From Ancylostoma caninum (Eukaryota > Nematoda > Chromadorea > Rhabditida > Ancylostomatidae), in contig JBAJFG010000039.1 in assembly GCA_037903475.1 (NCBI GenBank), positions 124,001-188,000 on the forward strand: DNA of 64,000 bases, in the 5' to 3' direction. Positions within the stretch are counted from its first letter, which is position 1. Each line of letters starts with the position of its first letter. The position numbers were made by a program, and so were the translations under genes. Shown piece after piece: positions 48,701 through 60,700 of this stretch. Under the pieces are notes generated by a model, which saw only the letters and a program-made list of their open reading frames with translations, was not told the origin of the DNA and made no database searches.

Positions 48701-51700
48701 AATACGCCCTTAGGTTCCTTTAATATTCAGTACTATATCGAATCGTACAAATTTTCCTCAAAATTCGTGGAATTTCATCAAAATAGAGCCATAAAAGGGA
48801 GGTGCGGCGGAAGCCACGCCCCTTTGGTAGCTGTAAAGTACAGAACCTAGAGTACACATCTTCCTTGTCTTTTTTTCACTTATCCTTCTTCACAACCAAG
48901 CTCCACTTTCCGTGTCATCCGCTGTCACTGCACAAATATGCTGCCCGGAAGAACAGTGCGACGGAAGCCACGCCCATTTGGTTCCTACTTTTGTCTTGAG
49001 AGCAGTATTGGCTCTTCATATCCCAAGGTCTACACCACACGATTCGGTATTCTGGGAGCATGGTGAGATTTCAACAGTCTATGACAGCAGAGAGGTAGAA
49101 TTCAAGGTGCTGCGAGGTACACCACGCCTCTTTGTAGCTTCCCACTAGACGTCCCCTTTCTTCCTGACTCGCAAAGGCAAAATATACCTTTGAAGTTTTG
49201 CTATACCCTAATATCAGTCACCCGCCGTGAACCTATTCAAAGTTCTGCACAAATTCATCGCTAGGTGACTAAAGAGGCGGTGAGACCTAAGCCACGCCCA
49301 CTCCAGCGGCCTTTTTGGAAAACCTGTTTGGTTCTGCTACATGAAGTCCCATATCAAAGCTCACCTTAAACCCCCCCCCAACTACTACAGGCCACCATAA
49401 AGTTCCAATTTCCACGAAATCTGGCGATTTGCAGCAGTCACATGGTTAAACAGGGGTGGTGCAGCGTAAGTCACGTCTCTACACAGCTGAATTATGCGAA
49501 ACCGGATCAAATCAAGCAAATCACCAAAAAAGCATATCCCATTCAACAATATCATATGAATTCAACGTTATTTGCCCATAGAGCACACCCCTTTGGTTAC
49601 TGCAACGTAAACCACGCCCCTTTTGCTGTTGTAGGTCACAGAACCACTTCTCGTCCATGTGGCTCCCAAATGAAAGACATACTCATAGGAGCCTTCCACT
49701 TTCTGGATTTTACCACCAAGCTTTGCATAGAAGATAAGTGAAGAATCCCACATAATTTCTCCGCTACACATTCAAAAAAATCAGTGCAACGCAGGCCACG
49801 CCCACTTTTACAGAGGTATCCCTTTTATGCATATGACGTTTATCCGTTTTGAGGTTTCATATATATTAATGGTGAAATATTCTCCAAGACTAGTTCTTTA
49901 TAAAAAAGATGAGCGCAATTTAATGCTGGTATGAAATCTTATTCCTCAGAAAACCTCACCAACTCTGGTAATACCCGACACCCTGATATCCTGGATATAC
50001 GTCCATATTCGGCTGTATAACGGAGAAAATTTAGGAAAGATGTTCATCAAGGACATCGTTCTGTCATCGGTTCAGAAAGAGAAAAATCATTTCGGAAACT
50101 CTTTGACAGGACAGCGCATTGGGTCACTTTATCATTTAAAAAAGTTAGTTGACCTAATTTGGGGGCCGTAAAAGCTTCAGCTACTGAGAAGATGAAAAAG
50201 GTGACATTTATGACATGCGTATGACCTCGAAATTGTCTTTACCGCAGCGACATGTCGAAGATAAAACCGTCAATCATTTTTGTTCTCTTTAAAAGAAGCT
50301 GAGGCAGCTATGAGACGCATTTTTGCACAATATTTTTCTTTCAAAAACATTTTGAACGGCTCAAAAATAAATTTCCACCCAGCAGCATCGAAAAAGCCGC
50401 CAAGGAATTCGTGGAATGCGACAACAGCGACGTAGTGCAACGTACATAGTAGCTCCAAGGTCATGTTGCAAAAAGGCCAGCGAACGATTGAATCACGGGG
50501 GTCCGCGGAGAATCGTTAGATTCAGTGGGCCATTAGGAAAATGGAAAACAGACGGCCTGCGGTGGTTTGTTGTCCGGCTAAGTACGACGTGAGGATGACT
50601 GAACGACGTGAGTAGCAGACATATGGAAGCGTTTTTTCTTTTGCAAGGACAGGCAGGTCTTTCTTAATAGGGAGGCATTGATGTCGGAGAAATGGGAGAG
50701 CCGTTAGAAAAACTCAAGCAATAAGTGATATGGAAAGATATTAAAGGCAAATTGAGAAGACGAAAATCCAGGGAAAATTGAATGCATAGCCTTCTCTATA
50801 AAAAGTATGAGAACATGGAAAAGATATCCAACAATTATTATCCTCCAAGCACGCACCTCAAACTTTTTATGGTGTTAGGCGGCGATTGCATTTGTTTTTT
50901 TTTTTCGAGATATTTCTTTAAAAAACAATGGAAATGTCAAATTGCTAACGAAACAAGCAAAATCTATAGCTATGAGAGAAATTTACGAAAGATTTCTTGG
51001 GAACCCTAAAGAGAACCCGACTTCAACAAGAATTAAGCGCTGGAACTCAGGAAGTGTCGAAATATTCAATCCTCACTTCCTTCATCCAGGATAAATATAC
51101 TACTGCATAGTATTACTTGACAATTTATTCTCATGATACCTTCATTTGTCATTAAGATATATTTGCTAAAATTAGCCCTTAAACATCCCTTGGCCCGAGG
51201 AATTCATAGCGATCTATGGACTTTGAAATCGGAGCAAATTAAGTAGAGTGGAGCATGTTTTTCGCTATGCCTAGAATGAAGTGCATTCATTTTTTTCGAA
51301 AAGAATAACATATCATTTTTAACCATTTGCCACACACAGAGCTGTTCAAATATAGGGGGGAACAAATGTCTACTTAATTCTTCCTTTGGTATTTCGGCAA
51401 TTTCAATTTTTTTCACTCAAAATCCTTGATCAAAGTTTCCTACGAGCTCGTTTTTATATGTAGGAGTATGTTTCTGCAAAGTGCGCTATTTATAGCACAG
51501 TTGTTTAGCGTTCAAAAACAACAAAGAACATGTGATTTATGGTTACATGCCTACACACTTGTGGTGTAGCCGCTGAATTGCTTGTCTGACAAATGATTAA
51601 AAAAAAGAGTATGGGTGACTACACAGTTATTTCAAGGACATGGAAATGGACTATGGAAAAAACATAGTTTCAGAATAAAAATATCAGCTGGGATCTGTTT

Positions 51701-54700
51701 AGAAGCATGAATTCCGAGTAGAGAATGAAAAAAAAACTGAGAGGGATAGAAAAAACTGACATTGAGCACGTGAGATGAGCAGAAATTCATTCTTAGAAAA
51801 AAAAGAGAGAAAAACGAAAATTTATTCTTCGAAACAATGTGAAAAACGCAATGGAGGTTCGCTGCCTTCCAGAAAGATTCCAGTTTTCCTATGAAATTTG
51901 CATACAAAGTTCGATTTGTGCACAAAAAATCTGCGTTGGACAACGATAATAAGACTGAACTCCTAGAATTTTCCAGAGTTTTTGGTATTTTTCTGCATTT
52001 TCTGGAAAATCACAGTACTTCCTTCTTTTTTTTGAAACCAACTAGGAGTAGCATGTACCACTGAGATTAGCCAAGCTAAATATGTAACCTCACATGGATT
52101 AACCCATCGCTAACAAGGGCTATTTACCCTGGGTAATGTTAATGATGCATCCATGCCCAGGACTAGGCTTATACGAGTGCAGCAATTATTTACTACTATA
52201 ATTTCAGGCTCCAAAAGCATGAGATGGCATGCATTATTGGAAGAATAGGTGATCTCGTAACCGTGGATATGATTACCTACGGGTAATGTCCACCAGCCGC
52301 TCACAATAAGTTAGATCTTGTCCACCGACTTATCCGTTACATATAAATAGGTAAATATTATGAAGCATGTTAGGTAATGGGTAATTTTGGGGGGTGCTAA
52401 CACGTTTACCCTGTGCAATCTCAATGGCAGGCCCTGAACAAGTGATAGAATTTTCGAGAAAACTCAACGGTATGGAAATTCTTGGAAATTCGCCGCTCCA
52501 ACATAGGATTTTCTAATAAATATGGAGATTTTCGGGAAGAAATCGAGGAAAAACAGCGCTTTTTTCTCTATTTGTTATTTAATGACGTTTGCCAAAAAAT
52601 TTTCAATGTAAAAATAGAAGAGGTAGAGCTAGTCAAAGGTGTTTCATGGATGCAACACCGGTAGCCGTAGAAAAAACCCCATGCTAACCCATAAAAACTC
52701 CAGCGCGGTTCCAGTTCTTGCACTGCTATGCGACAATGTTCTCGAAATTTCTGTCAACACTCCAGATTTTTCTGTTTCTGTCCAGAAAACGACCTGATTC
52801 AGTCAAGGGAACAGGTCCGCGGGGTCCCCCGCCCGTGCAAGAAAGGGCATCGTCCGTTTATGTATTTTCGAACGTGTGTTATGCGGTGCTGTGGGTTGTG
52901 TCGGGCGCGGCGATAAAAGCGAACGACAGAATGTCGCCGATGACCTTAGTACAGGTGATAGCGTCCGAACAACACACACACACACAACACACAGCCATGT
53001 ACGTTCTCGTTTCCGCTGCCGCGTGACTCAGCCGCGGGCCTCTGATGGCGGCGGCGCCATGAGGCCCGCGGCTGGGGAATTCCCAAGGAAAAAACGGGGT
53101 GAATAGGCGGAAGTGGGGCTGAATCCCAAAGCGAAACGACCGCAGACTGCTGTAAAATAACTGTAGATGATGGGCGTGCATGTCACTGTTGTCCCACAAA
53201 TAAATTCCACAGGCGATAAGGAGCCGCGGCTGATAGCAGCCGGTACTGCTGCAGGCTGCCTGACGGACGGACGCACGGACGTCGTTCGCACTTCACCACA
53301 CAGGTGTTCCCGTGCAAACAGCACTCGTTCAAGTGGACAAGGACAGCCGAATAACTAGAATGCACAGCTAAGATGTGCTAAGATCTGGACCCGGACTGCA
53401 TCCCGGCGCCATGGTGCTACGATTTTTTTTCTGAAGAGCCTGAATTCACCCGCGGACCTGACCATCCAGAAAAAAACCCTGAGACCTGCGAGGTGAGGTT
53501 TTTGAGAGCAAAAAAGCCTAGTAAAGATAGTATGGGGGAAGTGTACAGCGCCTAAGATGAGCTCATGAATCAGCACTGCTCAGCTTAGAAAGTATAAACA
53601 TAAACAGAACGGGTCCGCGGCGCGGAAAACACGCGGGAAGTCGGCTAGTGAATCCCAAATACGGAAAGGACAACAAAACGGCTCTCGAACAGAATTGTAC
53701 GGAATTCCGGATTAACATGCCAACTGGGCTGGAAAAAGATGACCCGAGAATAGTGAGAAAAATGCTCAGAAGGATTTGCATAGCAATGTGAATTTTCCCG
53801 GATAAAAAATATGGATTTCGAGATTTAACTAGGAAATTAATAAACAAATTTGTAGGCAGACACCTGAGGATTAGAGCCAAGGGAAACGTACCACTTAGGA
53901 AGGAATTCATGCATAAATATGTATGTCTAGACTGGAAAAGAAGGTCCGTCTAATCTTCTATGCTATGGTATAGTTTATTTTTTTTCTGGCACACTGATAT
54001 TACCTAATATAATAGTTTGTTTCTACTGTAATAGAACAGCATAGTTAGTAAGATATAATTCAGCCAAGTGCCTTGGATATCACAGAAAAAAGCCCAGTTC
54101 CTGCAACTACGCGGATTCCAAAGAGGAAAAAACCACGACAAAACTGGAATTGAAGTTCAAACCACTGGATTTTCTGTGAAAGAAATAATAATCTGTATAC
54201 GATCACGTTCCCTGATAGGTTTCCACATATCCGCCCTCGAAACTAGACGAGTTTTCCCAGCAGAAATAAATATGCCCAATTCGAGTCACTTCTCTCAATC
54301 AGCTACGACAAGTAAACGCTAAGATAGCGAGATGTACCACTTTTTGCTTGACAAACTGGTCCACTCCAGTTGATCGAGAAGCTTGGCAACTTTTCAGAAA
54401 CACTAGTGAATCCTACCACTGAGAACAGATACCAGAACTTCGAAAATGGGAGAATTTTGGGGAAAGAAAGGTAAATATCGCCACAAGTCTTTCTGTCAAA
54501 GCAGAATATTTGAAGAGTATGGAAACGGAAGCTTGGAAAACACTGGACTTCGGAAATTTATGAATGAAGAGGTCTCAATTTTGTCTACCGTGACTTCCAA
54601 TGCCCATACACAGTCTCAAGATCGGCATGTAGGTCATCGATGCCTTTTCAGCCTTGTCCCCTGTTTCTAATTAATTTTCGTTCCTGTTTGCTCATACTAC

Positions 54701-57700
54701 AGTCTTAAGCTATGTTTTATTTTTTGCTGGCGCACCTGCGAGTGCACCAATAAATAAATGAATAAAATAAAATAAAGTAAAAGACGATGATTTTTAAGCT
54801 TTCATACGAGTAGAATTCCCACCACTGCCAAGGTGCGATTCGAGTGAAGTCCCATTTCTTAGCTTCTACATCAATGGGGAAATCCATGATCACGAGGACC
54901 AATCCGTGATCTTCCTGGTAAATCTGGAAGTATCCACAGAACATAGCCAAGAACGAACTCTATGAACTCTCGAACTTGAGGTAGCCGTGGGACATCCCGC
55001 CTGCACTGGTAAATCCATGGAAAAGGTAACTTCACAGGACGTGTAGTGAAGTAGTCAGGATTCTTTATTCGATTAGTGGTATAAATTGCAGAGGTTGCTA
55101 GGGTTATGCTAATTTTTACAAGGAGACCTCTTTCAATTTAATGTGTGGAGGTCAGGGATGAGCGGAAGTATAAGTCGGAAGTCATTAAAAGCTTGAAATA
55201 CAAGGAGATTTGGAGCAACAAAAACAGCATCTATGATCTCGTACAACTCAGCTACGACCGATTCTTCATAAACCTGGAAGTTAAATGTTTTCATAGTGCC
55301 AGAATTAAGGGACTTCCGACTTCCGAAACCCGGAATTCCGCTCATTCCTGGTGTAGGTCACAGTCTACTGAAGCACGTTGACGAATTGAGGTACCGATAC
55401 ATTGTGCATTTTTCCAAGGGAACTATGCAACAAATTTTGCTTGCTCATTCAATATTTACTGCCTGTCTATTGTTACTTTTTACTACATATCTCTGTTGGC
55501 GTAACGACACTTCGGCGTGAATGACAGCTGTCAACGCGCTGTTGGTTTGGTGACTTCGCTTAGAGTTCAATAAAAATAGTGGATTTGTGACGTCAGAGAG
55601 ATCAAAAACTAGGAAAAATTAACAAATTAAATGGCTGTGAAAAAACTTTAACTTATATACGATGAATGTCTTCGTGGAATTAAGGCCGAAAAAAGGAAAA
55701 GAAGTAGGAAAATTCGGCGGGGAAATTTAGCCAGTTTAGCCAGCATCAGTTATATATGGATGAAAGAAGTTATAAAAGACTTCTAGAAATTTCCAGAAAA
55801 CTCTGGAAAGATAGCTTGGAGGGGACAAAAGTGCGTCCGAACAAATCACTGCAAATGAAGAAAAGGGATCCAGAATTAGGAGACCTTTCCGTGGGTAATT
55901 ATAGTGATCCTGACTTTGACTTCCTGGGCCAAGATGCTGTGGAACCTTCCAGAAATGAGACGATAAAAGCTCTAGGATAGAAGTGTAAACGATCCAGAAA
56001 CGGTGGAAATTTGCCCGGAACTCGGGTCAAAGTTCGAGTATTACGATGTGTCGGCATCGAATTGGATTGTGGCTCGGATATGCAAACGAGGATTGTCATC
56101 GAGGATGGACAGCGTCGGCGGCAGCGGTGTTACTGCGCGGACATCGGCGACCGCAACAACAACAGCAATAAACGGCAAGCACACACGACGACGACGAGCA
56201 GACGGGGCCCCGCCGTCAACTGGTACACGGGGGCGCGAGGGGGGCGCGAACTGGTAACGAGGTGCGAAACAGAACCCTGTTTCGCCCCGCCACGGTGGTG
56301 GTGATGGTCACGCCGACGATCACAAATTATCACCTTGATAGAATAACACTGCTAACACTGTCAGATGATCCACGTCACTGGAGGGAGTGGTGGATATAGC
56401 AGGATCTTTGTGCTAGTTGACCGCGCGGCAGAGATAAAACGCCCTAGCTCTCAATTGAGTAACTATTGCGTAACTAGGCTAATGGTAATAAGGATCCCTG
56501 AGGATTCCTGAGAAGAAGTGGTCCCTGGCGAGGCAAAGGCGTCGAATAAGTTACGGGGTGATTTGTTTGAGCAGCCGACCTCTCAGGTCACTCAGGACAC
56601 CGAACACGATGGATGGCCGAACGAGCAGATATGGGAGCGGATCGTTGCGAGATGGTGGGAAAGGCAGCGCCGCGGAAGGAAAACGCTCACTGAACGAGCG
56701 ACAGCCACTTAATAACCTAAGAGAATTTCCGCCAAGGACTGGGAGAGAAGGTGGAAGAGAAATCCCGGAAGAGAAATGCTCTTGTATTCCCAAGCAGTAA
56801 ACGGAGGGGTGGTGAAAATCTAATTTTCATAGAAATTATTTCACGAACGCGTGCAAATTCACAATGGAAGTCCGGTGATTCGGCATCGTCGTTTTGCCAT
56901 CTATTTTTCTGGGAGAAAATATAAAGAATGCGGAAAGAAAATACGCAGAATTTAACTAGATTTCGAACGAGAGGCACTGAAATTTCTCAAAATTTGAACT
57001 GCGTCCCTCGGTTGTTTTGCAATACCACGATTTAGGCAGAATTTCAACAAGAAATCACTAGCGGTACCGTGATTTTTTTCTCGGAATGCATGTTCAATCG
57101 CAAATCTTTGAAAATTCATAACGAGAACGAAAGTGTAGAATCAGTAGAGCGGTGATCAAAATACAAATTGCAGTTATACAGGATGAATCCTGGATTTAGA
57201 GCAAATTTCCCTCCTTTTATTAGTTCTAAGTATTTCTTCCATGTCTTCGGAAACTCCATGGAAATCAAAATTAGTTCGCTCATCTACAGCTTACCTATTT
57301 GCATTCTTATCCTGCTCTTTTTTAAATCCTGTTATCCAGCAATTAGGATTATGGAGATTCGTATAAAAAAATTTCTCCAGGTGGTCCAGAATGAATCGTT
57401 TTTCCTACGTAGAAATTGCTGCATATTTGCAAATTTCTAGCTACTTCTCCCGTTACTGCAGCGACACATATTTTTACAGACAAAATGATGAACACTGGAT
57501 TTTCAGGAACATTAGAGCATTTCCGGCAACATCCGGGGATTCCTTCATATAGCTTGAAAACTACTCGAAGAGAGAACCATCCAGAATTCGAAACCGCGCC
57601 CTACAATTTGGCGAGAAAAAAATGTAAATATTCATTCATATAAATATTCATGGTGCTCGAGGAATTTTTGCGTCTTCCCATAGGAAGAGGGCTCGCCCAG

Positions 57701-60700
57701 CTCTTCATTCTAGGGACTGTGAAGATTCAACTTATTAATCTCTAATGCATGGAGTGTTAATAACACGGCATCCATTGGAATTCAGAGTAAAGTAACTCCG
57801 TCAACGCCTTCCTGGTAAGGGTCTCTAGAATTTGCTATGCGATCCGAGGACCTAAAATAAAGCAGGTGGTCGGTTAGACTGAAGTTGTTCCTTAAAAAAA
57901 TGGATGGACGCGATCGAGCAAGTGTTTTTGCATCTGCCATGCCCAGGTAAATTCACCTAACTTGAGTAAATCATGCATTTTTGAACAAATCATTGAAGTT
58001 ACGACTGAATTGGGTGAATTGCATGTAAATTCCGCTTGTTTTCCTACTGCACTCTTCATGTTTTCCTCTTAGGCCCCGTCTTAGGCCTGCCCATTTAGGC
58101 GGAAGCCGCAATTGAAGGAGTATAACGGTAGGTGAAACATTTCTACGGTGACAAACACTTGAGCATGTGCTTGGAATATCCATGATTTCGCAGAACTTCG
58201 GAAACATTTCAAATTTCGCAGATTCCTTGGAGTAATGAAGAGAATTCTTTTTTGTGCAGCTGGTTACAAAGGCCGAACTACTATGTACGTCCACAAGCAG
58301 GGACCATACCTGTCCATAAGCTCCGGAATGAAGTTTATTTACGGTTGGTTCCATCGATTGCTCTCGCCATGCCATCTATTCCCACCCAGGCCAAGAATTC
58401 CAAAAAAAGGAAGCCATCTCTGCCTGCTGTTCCTAACCCTCCTGCATTTTCTTCTGACAATCCGGATAGTATTCTTGCTGAACTACATTCGATTCTGGAA
58501 GAAGAAGCCCCCGAAGGTATTCCAATTTTGGAGGAATTGGTCGCCATATTTACAGAAATTATTTATTAAGTGGAGGTGAGGTCCAGAAAAGCATGAATTT
58601 GGAAAATAAAAGATTTTGTGGTCAGAATCTCAGAAAATTGCCCCTGGATTGGAGATACTGGATAAGTCCTAAAAAACCTATGGTTATTCTTTGGGAAAAA
58701 TTGAAAAGAAACAAGTTTGGGAAGAGTTTTCACTACCGTACCAAATAAGGCCAAAGAATGTCTTTTCAAGTCAACATGAAAGAAATGTTTGCTGACACAA
58801 CGGAACTACCGCAGGACACATAGCATACGTACACATAGTATGCCAGCAAACAGCAGAACAATAAGAATAAGAATCGCGTGGGCCATAAACGCGCGAGCGG
58901 TGACGGAACGCGCGCGCGGCGGTTTCATGAGTATCTGGCGACATAAACACGGTTATGACCATTTCAAGTATGCGAAAAGCCAGTGTTAACGCGGCGAATA
59001 CGACGAATAAAAACGGCGATTCGACAGCCGAACGCCGCGATTTGCGCGATTCAACTACAAATGCTGAGAAAGCGCTTCCCCTTCGCGGCCATATGCGCCC
59101 GGGGGCCTGATGAGTTTACAAAGGAACGCGGGGACCCCCCTTAGCCAGCTAGCCCGCGGAAGATAGAGCCTGCTATACAATCGCTGCGATCCATGGTGAA
59201 AATTCACCGCGATGGATGATACCCGCCTTTTTGACCAAACATGGCAAACATCAAGCCACAGTTGCGCAATAAAACCGGAGAGAAAGCGAGGATTGACGGA
59301 GGACGCGAGGATTTGTGCAATCGCACACAAAACGCACGCCAACTGACAATGAGTAACGATCGGCAATAAACCAAAATAAACACGGTACCTGGTCGCGGAT
59401 TACGTACAATAGCGAGGATGTCGGGCGGTGACAGCACGATCAGTTGCCGTAAGCGACGCTGAAACAGTGCACGGATTAGGGTTTTTTGGGGAAACAATGA
59501 AAAGTTCCAGAAAAAGCGGCCGTCGGGGAAATCAGCTGATCAGACAATCAGCTGATTTCTCTTATGGGATGTGGAAAAATGGTTCAGAATCGCCTTGAAC
59601 AGGGAAAAGGAGATTTTATCCAGAAATTCAGTGGTGTTATCTTCGAAATCACACTATGTCTTCAGAATAGGATTATATAAATGAACGAAATAAATAATAT
59701 AGGAGAATCAAATGCAAATGTATTGAAATATAACTTATGCTTTTAATATATATGTAAATATAGCATATAATTGTATACACATGTTGCTAATATTCTTCTT
59801 TTACTTCTTCTTGGGTTGCTACTGAACCTAATGTATAGTATTTGTTCATCTTCGATGTTGACGTGACACACATTTATGCTGCATCGCAGAGATAAATAAA
59901 TAAATAAATAAATAAATAGAAGTAAGTAAACAATAGAAAATAAAATGGACTAAAAGATACTTCCTAAGGGTAACATAATGATGTCCATCAGGTCCTCCAT
60001 CGGAGTCCCCTCGACAAATCAGAAAGGAGAGAATGAGTGGATAAATGAGTAAATGAATGAATGAATGAATGAATGAATGAATGGGTGAATGAATGAATGA
60101 ATGGGTGAATGAATGGGTGAATGAATGAATGAATGGATGAATGAATGAATGAATGAATGAATGAATGGGCGAATGAATGAATGAATGAATGAATGAATGA
60201 GTGAATGGATGAATGAATGAATGAATGAATGGATGAATGAATGAATGAATGAATGAATGGGTGAATGAATTAATGGAATGAATGAATGAATGAATGAATG
60301 AATGAATGAATGAATGAATGAATGAATGAATGAATGAATGAATGAATGGGATGAATGAATGGGATGAATGAATGAATGAATGGATGAATGAATGAATGAA
60401 CTCATAAATGAACACCACCCCAAGTCCGCTAGAATGGAGCTATCTCTGAGCCACATGTGGTGTAATCCACTGTATGGACTATTCCAACCTTGTCGATTAC
60501 TTAAAGGTTGTACCATATGCGCAACGATGTTCCAAATTACACTGGCCAAGCTAGATAGTCGTTGAAATAGTTGTTTTACTTTTTTAAGGGTGAAACCAAA
60601 TATACAGCGTGGGAGGATTGCTAGCGCACGAATATGAATTAGTAAAAAAGTAGAGAGGTAGTAAAGGAATCAATAAATAAATAGTTTTGAAACAGTATCT

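Larger units (their letters stand above)
48315..59388 (-). other. Girdin intron of 11.1 kb inside the HOOK coding region
   Basis: It is phase 1 on both sides, so no further exon is demanded. It holds the GC-box array (48802-49811), MITE fragments near 52.1-52.4 kb, a CpG-rich stretch at 52.8-53.35 kb with a long hairpin (53029-53074), a second at about 56.05-56.33 kb and a third at about 58.87-59.1 kb. It also has a copy of a segment from another girdin intron (54848-54977). The CpG-rich stretches are candidates for alternative first exons or enhancers. I see no RNA gene. Confidence 0.6.

Noticed and set aside
59846..60549. Minus-strand open frames of 176-190 codons encoding repeated FIHS
   Set aside because: They are generated by the TGAA tetranucleotide array, whose 4-base period gives the same 12-base peptide repeat in several frames.
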